64,000 bases of DNA from Streptomyces shenzhenensis (GTDB taxonomy: Bacteria > Actinomycetota > Actinomycetes > Streptomycetales > Streptomycetaceae): contig NZ_JAJONF010000007.1 of assembly GCF_021462265.1 (NCBI RefSeq), positions 231,421 through 295,420 on the forward strand, in the 5' to 3' direction. The position numbers and the translations under genes are program-made. Of the stretch, positions 1 to 9,026 are shown one piece after another (positions within the stretch are counted from its first letter, which is position 1; every line of letters starts with the position of its first letter). The notes beneath the pieces are model-generated. The model was not told the DNA's origin, did not search any database, and saw nothing but the letters and a program-made list of their open reading frames with translations.

Positions 1-1
1 C

Positions 2-52
2 GCGCGGGCCCTGGCCGCGCTGTACGACGCGGCGCCGGAGGATCAGCGGTAG
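2..52 (+). CDS. 3' end of an upstream gene, partial
   Basis: An open frame enters from the left edge and reads ARALAALYDAAPEDQR before a TAG stop. Only 16 residues are visible, so the product cannot be named. The Ala-rich, Streptomyces-typical codon usage suggests a real C-terminus. It is convergent with, and overlaps by about 10 bp, the SDR gene on the other strand. Confidence 0.4.
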   Translation, partial: ARALAALYDAAPEDQR

Positions 53-1086
53 TCGTCCGGCGAGCCGTTCTTCCCGCCGAACCTGACCTCCTCGAAGTAC
101 GCCAGCGCGTCCGGCCGGCTGCCGTCCACGTCCCGTACGCCGTAGGCCCTGGCGAGCTCCGCGCTGGAGGTGGACCTGCCGTTCCAGCGGGCGGCCCGGT
201 CCGGGTCGGCGGCGAGCGCGGCGACCGCGCGGGCGAGGTAGTACGGCGACTCGGCGACGGCGAAGTCCGGTTCCCGGGCGACGGCGTCCCGCCAGTTCTC
301 CTCTCGCACGCCGAAATGGCTGAGCATCTGCTCCGAGCGCAGGTAGCCCGGCGTGACGGCGACCGCCGTGCCGCCGTACTCCGCCAGCTCCTGGCCCAGC
401 CCGAACGCGATGCGGATCGGGGCGGTCTTCGCGAGGTCGTAGTAGAGGTTCTCGCGGTAGCGGCGGTTGAAGACCGCCGTGCCGTCGGTGACCTCCACGT
501 GCAGCGGCGCGTCCGAGCGGACCAGGAGCGGGAGGGCGAGTGCCGCGGTGATCACGTGCGAGCGCACCCCGAGGTCCAGGATGCGCAGGCCGTCGGCGAG
601 CGGGGTCTCCCAGCTCTTCTTGCCGAAGACGGAGCCGACGAGCAGGTGCTCGCCGCCCCAGAGGTCGTTGACGAGGATGTCGAGCCGCCCCTGTTCCCGG
701 CCGATCCGCTCGACGAGGACCCGGACCCGGTCGGGGTCCAGATGGTCGGTGGGGACGGCGATGCCGGTGCCGCCGGCCGCGGTGACCAGCTCCGCGGTCT
801 CCTCGATGGTCTCGGTGGTCCGGCCGACCTCGCTCGCGTGCTCGCGGGTGGTGCGGCCGGTGACGTAGACGGTGGCGCCGGCCCGGCCGAGTTCGACGGC
901 GAGGGCCCGTCCGGCGCCGCGGGTGGCCCCGGCGACCAGCACGATCCGGCCGGCCAGCCGCGTGCCGGTGTCCGGGGAGCCGGTGCTCTCGGTGCCGGGG
1001 TCTTGGTTGCTGACGTCTTGCTTGCCGACGTCTTGCTTGCCGGCGTCTCGGTCGCTGAGGTCCTGGTTGCAGGTGTCCTGGTCCAT
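43..1086 (-). CDS. SDR family oxidoreductase with repetitive N-terminal extension
   Basis: This is a short-chain dehydrogenase/reductase of 347 residues, predicted to be an NAD(P)(H)-dependent cytoplasmic oxidoreductase with unknown substrate. The Rossmann glycine motif GATRGAGR sits near residue 54, an NDLWGG segment replaces the usual NNAG, and the catalytic YxxxK appears as YDLAK. The length and the inserted region resemble DHRS1-like SDRs. The first 35 residues are not part of the fold. They are a run of five-residue units (xxQDx), encoded by near-identical 15-bp DNA repeats. The ATG at 1086 has no clear Shine-Dalgarno sequence, so the true start is uncertain, but no better internal start precedes the Rossmann strand. 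Two palindromes lie directly upstream (1087-1129) and probably control it. Family assignment is firm; substrate is unknown. Confidence 0.85.
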   Translation of the reverse strand: MDQDTCNQDLSDRDAGKQDVGKQDVSNQDPGTESTGSPDTGTRLAGRIVLVAGATRGAGRALAVELGRAGATVYVTGRTTREHASEVGRTTETIEETAELVTAAGGTGIAVPTDHLDPDRVRVLVERIGREQGRLDILVNDLWGGEHLLVGSVFGKKSWETPLADGLRILDLGVRSHVITAALALPLLVRSDAPLHVEVTDGTAVFNRRYRENLYYDLAKTAPIRIAFGLGQELAEYGGTAVAVTPGYLRSEQMLSHFGVREENWRDAVAREPDFAVAESPYYLARAVAALAADPDRAARWNGRSTSSAELARAYGVRDVDGSRPDALAYFEEVRFGGKNGSPDDYR

Positions 1087-1129
1087 GGCACCACGGTGCC
1101 CGCCAAAGGTGACAGTTCACGTCACCTTT
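1087..1129 (-). promoter_or_regulatory. Two adjacent palindromes upstream of the SDR gene (candidate operator)
   Basis: AAAGGTGAC (1105-1113) and GTCACCTTT (1121-1129) form a perfect 9-bp inverted repeat with a 7-nt spacer. A second palindrome, GGCACC-AC-GGTGCC (1087-1100), abuts the ATG. Such arms immediately before a start codon fit a repressor operator. The cognate regulator is not identifiable from this window. Confidence 0.5.
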
Positions 1130-1218
1130 TTCCGGGAATCCTCCCGGCTGAGGGGTGATGGCGGCTTACGGGCACCCCGGACGCGCGCCCTCCAGGCCGG
1201 CCCGCTAACTTTGGCTTC

Positions 1219-1470
1219 GTGGACAAGAAGAACGCCCTGCGCGCCGGCGCCCTGGCTGCCGGTACGACGCTGATGATGCTGCTCATGTCGTCGCCCGCCC
1301 TCGCGCTCGCGCGTGACGACGGTGACGACCCCGGCAAGGGCCTGAGCGTCGTCCAGACGCTGGGCCTCTACGTCCTGATCCCGCTCGTGCTGTTCGCGGT
1401 CATCGCCGGCCTCGTGATGGTGCTGGACAGGTCCAAGGTCCGGGTCACCAAGCCGAAGGCCAAGGCGTAG
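1219..1470 (+). CDS. Small secreted or membrane-anchored protein
   Basis: This 83-residue protein of unknown function has an N-terminal signal-like segment (positive DKK, hydrophobic residues about 10-30, AxA-type SPALALA). A short acidic linker (RDDGDD) follows, then a second hydrophobic helix (about residues 47-70) and a basic tail (KVRVTKPKAKA). It is therefore probably a small inner-membrane protein with the tail in the cytoplasm. The GTG start at 1219 has no ribosome-binding site. Instead TAACTT (1206-1211) lies 7 nt upstream, a -10-like hexamer placed as in Streptomyces leaderless genes. A strong hairpin follows the stop. Confidence 0.7.
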   Translation: MDKKNALRAGALAAGTTLMMLLMSSPALALARDDGDDPGKGLSVVQTLGLYVLIPLVLFAVIAGLVMVLDRSKVRVTKPKAKA

Positions 1471-1490
1471 GACCTGGGCCTCCCGCTCCA

Positions 1491-1551
1491 CCGAGGGCGC
1501 CGGCCGGTCTCCGTACGTGCCGCACGTACGGGAGCCGACCGGCGCCCTCGG
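1491..1551. terminator. Bidirectional terminator hairpin
   Basis: Nearly perfect inverted repeat with about 29-bp arms (CCGAGGGCGC ... GCGCCCTCGG) and a very short loop. It lies between the convergent small membrane protein gene and the TetR gene, so it can serve both. Confidence 0.75.
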
Positions 1552-1592
1552 CGTGTCGCCCAGAGGACCGGCGCGGTCGGACACCGCGTCGC

Positions 1593-2192
1593 TCAGGGGA
1601 CCGGCGCGGTCAGGTACCGCTGCACGGTCGGCCCGAGCCACGCCACGATCTCGGCGCGCGCCAGCGCCACCACCGGCGGCAGCCGCAGCACGTAACGGGT
1701 CAGGGCGAACCCCATCAGCTGCGCCGCGCACAGCCCCGCCCGCGTCGCCACCTGCTCCGGGTCCGGGCACACCCGCTGCGCCACCGGGACCACCTGCTCC
1801 TGGAAGATGCCCTGCAGGCGCTCCGCTCCCGCCTTGTTGGTGACGGCGACCCGCAGCATCGCGGTGAGCTCTTCGTTCGCCTCCCAGATGTCGAGGAAGT
1901 GGCCCGTCAGCGCCTGCCCGACCTCGCCCCGCGGCACCTGGGACACATCGGGCATCCGCAGGTCCAGCGTGACGGCGGCCGCGAAGAGGCCGTCCTTGCT
2001 GCCGAAGTAGCGCATGACCATCGAGGGGTCGATACGGGCGTCCTTGGCGATGGCCCGGATGGTGGCGCGCTCGAAGCCGTCGGCGGCGAAGCGCTCGCGG
2101 GCGGCGGCCAGGATGGCGGAGCGGCTGGCGTCCGAGCGGCGAGCCGCCGGGCCGTTCGCGGACTCTGTGCTTCTACTGGGGGTGCCGGTCAT
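1593..2192 (-). CDS. TetR/AcrR family transcriptional regulator
   Basis: This is a dimeric DNA-binding repressor of 199 residues. The N-terminal helix-turn-helix is clear: AILAAARERFAADGF, then ATIRAIAKDARIDPSMVMRYF, the usual TetR recognition helix with the Y-F-x-S-K-D ending. The remainder is the divergent helical ligand-binding and dimerisation domain. An upstream in-frame ATG at 2228 would place coding sequence over the operator repeats. The ATG at 2192 (MTGTPSRST) gives the normal family length and is preferred. It is divergent from the FAD monooxygenase, and the space between is filled with 14-bp palindromic repeats (2194-2374). The simplest reading is that it represses both itself and the monooxygenase until a ligand binds. 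Confidence 0.88.
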   Translation of the reverse strand: MTGTPSRSTESANGPAARRSDASRSAILAAARERFAADGFERATIRAIAKDARIDPSMVMRYFGSKDGLFAAAVTLDLRMPDVSQVPRGEVGQALTGHFLDIWEANEELTAMLRVAVTNKAGAERLQGIFQEQVVPVAQRVCPDPEQVATRAGLCAAQLMGFALTRYVLRLPPVVALARAEIVAWLGPTVQRYLTAPVP

Positions 2193-2193
2193 G

Positions 2194-2374
2194 CCAACGA
2201 GCGTAGGCCAACGAACGTGGGCCAACAAGCGTGGGCCAACAAGTGTTGACTGTGAAATGAGCCCGGCCTAGGGTGGTCAACAGTTGTTGGCCAACGAGCG
2301 TTGGTCAACAATCGTGGGTCAACAAGCGTTGGCAAACAACTGTTGGTAAACAACTGTTGGCAAACATGGCACAG
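2194..2374. promoter_or_regulatory. Array of about ten 14-bp palindromic operator-like repeats
   Basis: Two clusters share a strict 14-bp period. The left cluster has units at 2194, 2208, 2222 and 2236. The right cluster has units at 2277, 2291, 2305, 2319, 2333 and 2347 plus a partial at 2361. The consensus is YCAACRARCGTTGG; the unit at 2291 (CCAACGAGCGTTGG) is palindromic apart from its central two bases. The 27-bp gap between clusters (2250-2276) contains the promoter. The left cluster starts at the base next to the TetR start codon. The right cluster occupies most of the monooxygenase 5' leader. Confidence 0.85.
2246..2274 (+). promoter_or_regulatory. Housekeeping-type promoter of the FAD monooxygenase gene
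   Basis: TTGACT (2246-2251) and TAGGGT (2269-2274) are separated by exactly 17 bp, a good sigma-HrdB-type promoter. The -35 overlaps the last left repeat, and the -10 ends 2 bp before the first right repeat. Bound repressor would therefore occlude the polymerase. On the opposite strand a TTGACC (2280-2275) could be the -35 of the TetR gene. Confidence 0.65.
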
Positions 2375-2391
2375 GCATCCAGGAGGCCCCC

Positions 2392-3924
2392 ATGAACGGC
2401 ACGACCGGCACCCCCGGCTCCCCTTCCGGCGCCGCCCCCGAAACCGCCCGTGTGATCGTCGTGGGCTCCGGCCCCACCGGCCTGCTCCTCGCCGGTGACC
2501 TGGCCGCCGCCGGCATCCCGGTCACCCTCCTCGAAAAGCGCCCCCACAAGATCAGCAACCTCTCCCGGGCCTTCGTCCTGCACGCCCGTGCCCTGGAGCA
2601 GCTCGACGCCCGGGGCCTCGCCGACCAGCTGGAAGCCGTCGGCCGGCCCCTCGGCCGCCTCAACCTCTTCAACGGGCTCAGCCTCGACCTCGGCACCCTG
2701 CCCTCCCGCTTCCGGCACGTCCTCGTACTGCCGCAGTACGAGGTCGAGAAGGTGCTGGAGCGCCGGGCGGCCGAGGCGGGCGTCGACTTCCGCAACGAGT
2801 GCGAGGTGACCGGCCTGACCCAGGACACGGCCGGGGTCACCGTGCACGTCAAGGGTGCCGAGAGCCTGCGCGCCGCGTACGTGGTCGGCACCGACGGCAT
2901 GCGCAGCGTGGTGCGGGAGGCGGTCGGGCTGCCGTTCCCGGGCAGGTCGGCGATCCGGTCGGTCGTCCTCGCCGACGTACTGCTCGCCGAGAAGCCCGAG
3001 GCGCTGCTGACGGCCGCCGCGGTCGGCGACGCGTTCGCGTTCCTGGCGCCCTTCGGCGACGGCTACCACCGGGTCATCTGCTGGCACCGCGGCCGCGACG
3101 TCCCCGACCACGAGCCGGTCGGCCTCGACGAGGTCAGGGAGATCACCCGGCTGGCGCTGGGCAAGGACTACGGGATGCACGACGCCCGCTGGATGTCCCG
3201 CTTCCACAGCGACGAGCGGCAGGTGCCCAGCTACCGGGTCGGCCGGGTCTTCCTGGCCGGTGACGCGGCGCACGTGCACACCCCGGCCGGCGGCCAGGGC
3301 ATGAACACCGGCCTGCAGGACGCGGCCAACCTGAGCTGGAAGCTCGCCGCCGTGCTGCACGGCCACGCGGACCCCGCCCTGCTCGACACCTACCACAGCG
3401 AACGGCACCCGGTCGGCAGGTCGGTCCTGCGCAGCAGCGGTGCCATCGTCCGCCTCGCGATGGCCAAGGGCCCCATGCTGGCCGTGCGCAACGTACTGAT
3501 CCGCGCGCTCGGCCACGTCGGCCCGGTCCGCCGCGGGATCATGGCCCAGGTCACCGGCGTCGGCTACCACTACCCCGCACCGCGGGGCGCCCACCGCCTC
3601 GTCGGCACCAGGGTCCCCGACCTCACACTGGCCGACGTCTCGCCCGACGTCTCGCCCTCGCCCGGCGCGCCGGGCGGCGCCGCGGCCGACGGCGGCCGCC
3701 TGTACGAGGCCCTGCGCGGCGGCCGGTTCGTCCTGGTCACCCCCGCCGCCGGCCCGTACGGCACGGGCACGGCGGCGCGGTACGGCGACCGGCTGGCCGT
3801 GGCGCACTGGCGAAGCGACCGGCGTACGGCCCTCCTGGTGCGCCCCGACGGCTACGTGGCCTGGGCGGCCGAGGACGCCCAGGCGCCCGGCATCGAGCAG
3901 GCGCTGGCCACCCACCTCGGGTGA
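2392..3924 (+). CDS. FAD-dependent aromatic-type monooxygenase
   Basis: This 510-residue class A flavoprotein monooxygenase (PheA/TfdB, PCP hydroxylase and rifampicin monooxygenase-like superfamily) uses NAD(P)H and O2 to hydroxylate a phenolic or polyketide-like substrate. The ADP-binding motif GSGPTG is at residues 25-30 and is followed by the acidic strand end LLEKR. The DG motif (VVGTDG) is near 165, and the second FAD motif GDAAHVHTPAGGQGMN is near 290. The C-terminal about 100 residues have the layout of the thioredoxin-like domain of this group. The start is supported by AGGAGG about 6 nt upstream of the ATG. It is divergent from the TetR regulator and preceded by the operator array, so it is probably inducible. 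A self-protection or xenobiotic-modifying role is plausible but inferred; the substrate is unknown. Confidence 0.87.
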   Translation: MNGTTGTPGSPSGAAPETARVIVVGSGPTGLLLAGDLAAAGIPVTLLEKRPHKISNLSRAFVLHARALEQLDARGLADQLEAVGRPLGRLNLFNGLSLDLGTLPSRFRHVLVLPQYEVEKVLERRAAEAGVDFRNECEVTGLTQDTAGVTVHVKGAESLRAAYVVGTDGMRSVVREAVGLPFPGRSAIRSVVLADVLLAEKPEALLTAAAVGDAFAFLAPFGDGYHRVICWHRGRDVPDHEPVGLDEVREITRLALGKDYGMHDARWMSRFHSDERQVPSYRVGRVFLAGDAAHVHTPAGGQGMNTGLQDAANLSWKLAAVLHGHADPALLDTYHSERHPVGRSVLRSSGAIVRLAMAKGPMLAVRNVLIRALGHVGPVRRGIMAQVTGVGYHYPAPRGAHRLVGTRVPDLTLADVSPDVSPSPGAPGGAAADGGRLYEALRGGRFVLVTPAAGPYGTGTAARYGDRLAVAHWRSDRRTALLVRPDGYVAWAAEDAQAPGIEQALATHLG

Positions 3925-4063
3925 CCGGTTCAGGCGAGGGTGCAGTCCGTGGCCCTGGTGTCGAGGGTGGCGCGGCCGTCCCGTGCCGTCGCGGGGACGG
4001 CGCTGTGCCAGGCGCCGTCCCGGGCACTCGGCTCGTCCTGGGGGATGGGCACTGCGCGAAGGA

Positions 4064-4102
4064 GGCGGGGCGCCCGGTGTCCGTCACACCGGGCGCCCCG
4101 CC
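4064..4102. terminator. Terminator hairpin between monooxygenase and pepN
   Basis: Perfect 17-bp inverted repeat (GGCGGGGCGCCCGGTGT / ACACCGGGCGCCCCGCC) with a 5-nt loop. It lies between two convergent genes. Confidence 0.8.
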
Positions 4103-4141
4103 GCCGTACCGTCTGATGGCCGGCCGGCCGGCCGCTGCTGC

Positions 4142-6715
4142 CTACTGGGCGGCCGCGTCCGCCGCCTGGGCCCGCAGGGCGCGCTCGACGCCCGCGCGGG
4201 ACTCCGAGACGAGCCGGGCCAGGGCCGCGTTGGGCTGGGCCGAGGCCAGCCAGGCGTCCGTCTTGGCGAGGGTCTCCCGGGAGACCTGGAGGGACGGGTA
4301 GAGGCCGACCGCGATCTGCTGGGCGATCTCGTGCGAGCGGGAGTCCCACACCGACTTCAGGATCTCGAAGTACCGGTCGGTGTACGGCGCCAGCAGCTCG
4401 CGCTGGTCGGTCTGGACGAAGCCGCCGATCACCGCCTCCTGCACCGCGTTGGGCAGCTTGTCGGAGTCGATGACCGACGCCCACGCCTCGGCCTTGGCCT
4501 CCTCGGTCGGGCGGGCGGCGCGGGCGGTGGCCGCGTGACGCTCGCCGGCGGCGGTCCTGTCCCGCTCGTACTCGCCCGCGATCTCCGCCTCGTCGAAGCG
4601 GCCGACCGCCGCCAGCCGTTCCACGAACGCCCAGCGCAGCTCGGTGTCGACGGCCAGGCCCTCGATGGTGTGGGTGCCCTCCAGCAGGCTCTCCAGGAGG
4701 TCCAGCTGCTCGGGGGTGCGGGCGGTGGCCGCGAAGGCGCGGGCCCAGGCCAGCTGGTGGTCGCTGGCCGGCGCGGCGGACCGCAGGTGGGCCAGCGTGG
4801 CGTCGGTCCAGCGGGTGAGCAGGGCCTCACGGGTGGCCGGGTCGGCGTACTGCTCGATGGCGAGCTTCACCTGGCGGTGCAGGGACTGCACGACACCGAT
4901 GTCGGACTCCTTGCCGATGCCGGACAGCACGAGGGACAGGTACGCGCGGGTGGGGAGTTCGGCGTCCCGGGTCATGTCCCAGGCCGACGCCCAGCACAGC
5001 GCGCGGGGCAGCGAGGACTCGAAGTCGCCGAGGTGCTCGGTGACGAAGCGCAGGGACTCCTCGTCCAGGCGGACCTTGGCGTACGACAGGTCGTCGTCGT
5101 TGAGCAGGAACACCGCCGGGCGGCGGCGGCCGGCCAGCTGCGGTACGGCCGTCAGCTCGCCGTCCACGTCCAGCTCGAGCCGGTCGGTGCGGACCAGCTT
5201 GCCGGTCGCCTCGTCGAGGTCGTACAGGCCGACCGCGATCCGGTGCGGGCGCAGGACCGGCTCGCCCTTGGCGCCGGCCGGCAGCGCGGGGGCCTCCTGG
5301 CGGATGGCGAAGGAGGTGACGACACCGTCGGCGTCCGTCTCCACCTCCGGACGCAGGATGTTGATCCCGGCGGTCTGCAGCCACTTCTTCGACCAGGTGC
5401 TCAGGTCGCGCCCGGAGGTCTCCTCCAGGGCGCCCAGCAGGTCGGACAGGCGCGTGTTGCCGAACGCGTGCCGCTTGAAGTACGCCTGCACGCCCTTGAA
5501 GAACTCGTCCATGCCGACGTACGCGACGAGCTGCTTGAGGACCGAGGCTCCCTTGGCGTACGTGATGCCGTCGAAGTTGACGAGCACGTCGTCCAGGTCG
5601 CGGATCTCGGCCATGATCGGGTGCGTGGAGGGCAGCTGGTCCTGCCGGTACGCCCAGGTCTTCATCTGGTTGGCGAACGTCGTCCACGAGTGCGGCCAGC
5701 GCGAGCCGGGGGCGTACGCCTGGCAGGCGATGGAGGTGTAGGTGGCGAACGACTCGTTCAGCCACAGGTCGTTCCACCACTCCATGGTGACCAGGTCGCC
5801 GAACCACATGTGGGCCAGCTCGTGCAGGATGGTCTCGGCGCGCGTCTCGTACGCCGCGTCCGTCACCTTGGACCGGAAGACGTACTGGTCGCGGATGGTC
5901 ACCGCGCCCGCGTTCTCCATCGCGCCCGCGTTGAACTCGGGCACGAACAGCTGGTCGTACTTGGTGAACGGGTACGCGTAGTCGAACTTCTCCTGGAACC
6001 ACTCGAAGCCCTGCCGGGTCACCTCGAAGATCGCGTCCGAGTCGAGGAACTCCGCGAGGGACGGCCGGCAGTAGATGCCCAGCGGGACGCTCTGGCCGTC
6101 CTTCTCGTACACGCTGTGCACGGAGTGGTAGGGGCCGGCGATCAGGGCGGTGATGTACGACGAGATGCGCGGCGTCGGCTCGAAGACCCAGGTGTCGTCC
6201 TTGGGCTCGGGCGTCGGCGAGTTCGAGACGACCGTCCAGCCGCTCGGTGCCTTCACGGTGAACTGGAAGGTCGCCTTCAGGTCCGGCTGCTCGAAGGAGG
6301 CGAAGACCCGGCGGGCGTCCGGCACCTCGAACTGGGTGTAGAGGTAGGCCTGCTCGTCGACCGGGTCGACGAACCGGTGCAGACCCTCACCCGTGTTGGT
6401 GTACGCGCAGTCGGCGGTCACCCGGAGGACGTTGCGGCCCGCCGGCAGGCCGGGCAGCGCGATCCGGGAGTCCGCGAAGACCTCGGCGGGATCGAGGGCG
6501 TCACCGTTCAGGGTGACCTCGTGGACCGCGGGGGCCACCAGGTCGATGAAGGACGCGGCGCCGGATTCGGCGACGTCGAAGCGCACCGTGGTCACGGACC
6601 GGTAGGTACCGCCCTCCTGCGCGCCGGAGAGGTCGAGATCGATCTCGTACGAGTCAACGGTGAGCAGCTTTGCCCGCTGCCGCGCCTCTTCGCGAGTCAG
6701 GTTTGTGCCAGGCAC
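4142..6715 (-). CDS. pepN: Aminopeptidase N (M1 family)
   Basis: This cytosolic zinc metallopeptidase removes N-terminal residues from peptides. Its 857 residues match the usual length of actinobacterial PepN. The exopeptidase motif GAMEN (in NAGAMENAG) is near residue 260. The zinc site HELAH with the third ligand in NESFA is near 296-320, exactly the HExxH-x18-E spacing of M1. The N-terminal beta domain and the C-terminal helical ERAP1-like domain are both present. The ATG start (MPGTNLTREEARQRAKLL) is preceded by a GAGGAGA-type site. A homologous second gene lies at 22932-25517, and this copy corresponds in position to S. coelicolor pepN. There is no signal peptide. Confidence 0.95.
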   Translation of the reverse strand: MPGTNLTREEARQRAKLLTVDSYEIDLDLSGAQEGGTYRSVTTVRFDVAESGAASFIDLVAPAVHEVTLNGDALDPAEVFADSRIALPGLPAGRNVLRVTADCAYTNTGEGLHRFVDPVDEQAYLYTQFEVPDARRVFASFEQPDLKATFQFTVKAPSGWTVVSNSPTPEPKDDTWVFEPTPRISSYITALIAGPYHSVHSVYEKDGQSVPLGIYCRPSLAEFLDSDAIFEVTRQGFEWFQEKFDYAYPFTKYDQLFVPEFNAGAMENAGAVTIRDQYVFRSKVTDAAYETRAETILHELAHMWFGDLVTMEWWNDLWLNESFATYTSIACQAYAPGSRWPHSWTTFANQMKTWAYRQDQLPSTHPIMAEIRDLDDVLVNFDGITYAKGASVLKQLVAYVGMDEFFKGVQAYFKRHAFGNTRLSDLLGALEETSGRDLSTWSKKWLQTAGINILRPEVETDADGVVTSFAIRQEAPALPAGAKGEPVLRPHRIAVGLYDLDEATGKLVRTDRLELDVDGELTAVPQLAGRRRPAVFLLNDDDLSYAKVRLDEESLRFVTEHLGDFESSLPRALCWASAWDMTRDAELPTRAYLSLVLSGIGKESDIGVVQSLHRQVKLAIEQYADPATREALLTRWTDATLAHLRSAAPASDHQLAWARAFAATARTPEQLDLLESLLEGTHTIEGLAVDTELRWAFVERLAAVGRFDEAEIAGEYERDRTAAGERHAATARAARPTEEAKAEAWASVIDSDKLPNAVQEAVIGGFVQTDQRELLAPYTDRYFEILKSVWDSRSHEIAQQIAVGLYPSLQVSRETLAKTDAWLASAQPNAALARLVSESRAGVERALRAQAADAAAQ

Positions 6716-6813
6716 GCGGTCATCTCCTCGTTATGTGTGGGTTGCGCCATCCTTCCACGGGACGGGGCCCGGGGCGTCTAGGGAAAACCCCAGAGATCCC
6801 TTGGTCAGCGCTG

Positions 6814-7599
6814 TCAGGCCGCCGTCGTGCCGCCGTCGACCGGCACCGCCGCGCCGGTGACGAAGGAGGCGCGGTCGCCGCACAGCCACAGCGCGGCCTC
6901 GGCGACCTCGGCGGGCCCGGCCATGCGCTTCTGGAGCGTCTCGCCCTCGAACCTTTCCCGCAGCTCCGGCAGTTGCTCGAGGGCCCGGTCCATCATCTCG
7001 GTGCGGGTGCTGCCGACCACCAGCGCGTTGACCCGGATGCCGCGCTCGGCGTACTCGGCCGCGGCCGCCCGGGTGATCCCGAGGACCGCGTGCTTGGCGG
7101 CCACGTACGCGGCGGACGCGCCGGTGGCCCGCTGCCCCGCGACGCTGGAGGTGTTGACGATCGAGCCGCCGTTCTCGAGCATCTCGGGGATCTGGAAGCG
7201 CAGGCAGTTCCAGACACCGCGCACATTGACGTCCATGGTCCGCTCGTAGACGTCCTGGCCGGTCTCGTGCAGGTCGGTGCCCGCGGTGCCGTACCCGGCG
7301 TTGTTGAAGGCGCAGTCGAGGCGGCCGAAGGTGTCGACGGCGGCCCGGACCACCCGCTCGACGTGCCCGGCGGACACGATGTCCCCCGGCACGGCCAGGG
7401 CCCGGCCGCCGTCCGCGCCGATCTCCTCGACCAGCGCGGCCAGCCGCTCCGCCCGCCGGGCCGTCAGCACGACGGCCGCCCCCTCCCGGGCGAACAGCCG
7501 CGCGGCGGCCGCCCCGATCCCGCTGGACGCGCCGGTGATCATGGCGACCTTGCCGTCGAGAACGTGTGAGCCGTCGCAGACCTGCTGGGTGTTCGTCAT
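6814..7599 (-). CDS. SDR family oxidoreductase
   Basis: This classical short-chain dehydrogenase has 261 residues from the preferred ATG at 7599. An ATG further upstream is in frame but lacks a ribosome-binding site, whereas GGGGAGG lies about 8 nt before 7599. Visible motifs are TGASSGIG (NAD(P) binding), NNAGYG, the catalytic Ser in NTSSVAG, and YVAAK (YxxxK). The C-terminal ASFVTGAAVPVDGG ending is typical of FabG-like SDRs. The substrate cannot be deduced. It lies between asd and pepN on the same strand, with 115 bp to asd, so it may be transcribed with asd or on its own. Confidence 0.87.
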   Translation of the reverse strand: MTNTQQVCDGSHVLDGKVAMITGASSGIGAAAARLFAREGAAVVLTARRAERLAALVEEIGADGGRALAVPGDIVSAGHVERVVRAAVDTFGRLDCAFNNAGYGTAGTDLHETGQDVYERTMDVNVRGVWNCLRFQIPEMLENGGSIVNTSSVAGQRATGASAAYVAAKHAVLGITRAAAAEYAERGIRVNALVVGSTRTEMMDRALEQLPELRERFEGETLQKRMAGPAEVAEAALWLCGDRASFVTGAAVPVDGGTTAA

Positions 7600-7714
7600 G
7601 GTGTGGTGCCTCCCCCGATCGGGGCCGCCCATGCTCAAGGGACGCTGTACCCGCGGCAGGGGCGGTCACCCGGCCCGTGGCGGGTCCGGGTGACCGCCCC
7701 CGCGAACGCGGTGC

Positions 7715-8779
<1,065 letters not shown>

Positions 8780-9026
8780 TCATGCGGCCGACCCGGGTCA
8801 GCCTGTCCAATTCTTTGGGTTCTTTGCGCGCCCCGCCCACCCACTGGACCACCCGCCCCGTGGAACTCCCGCCCGCACCCCCGCTGAGCTGCAGAAATTA
8901 CCTCCACTTGGCCGTCGTACCGCAAGCTGTACTGCGCCGCGCGCCGGTGTGACGTACGCCTCGGAAAAGATTTCCGGGGAGCGGGGCGAACGTTTCCGGG
9001 GGCCCGGGCGTCGTAGGGGAAACGCG

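Noticed and set aside
2014..2271. Plus-strand open frames across the TetR gene and operator array
   Set aside because: They are shadows of the TetR gene and of the 14-bp repeats, without a ribosome-binding site or family resemblance.
2194..2374. CRISPR-like or iteron origin interpretation of the 14-bp repeats
   Set aside because: There are no spacers, and the position between a TetR gene and its divergent target with an embedded promoter fits operators better than a replication origin.
3930..4049. Minus-strand frame ending in DGAWHSAVPATARDGRATLD plus TRATDCTLA, resembling the C-terminal tail of a secreted protein
   Set aside because: Only about 35 codons look protein-like, there is no start and the sequence continues into terminator and pepN DNA. 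It could be a gene relic but is too short to claim.
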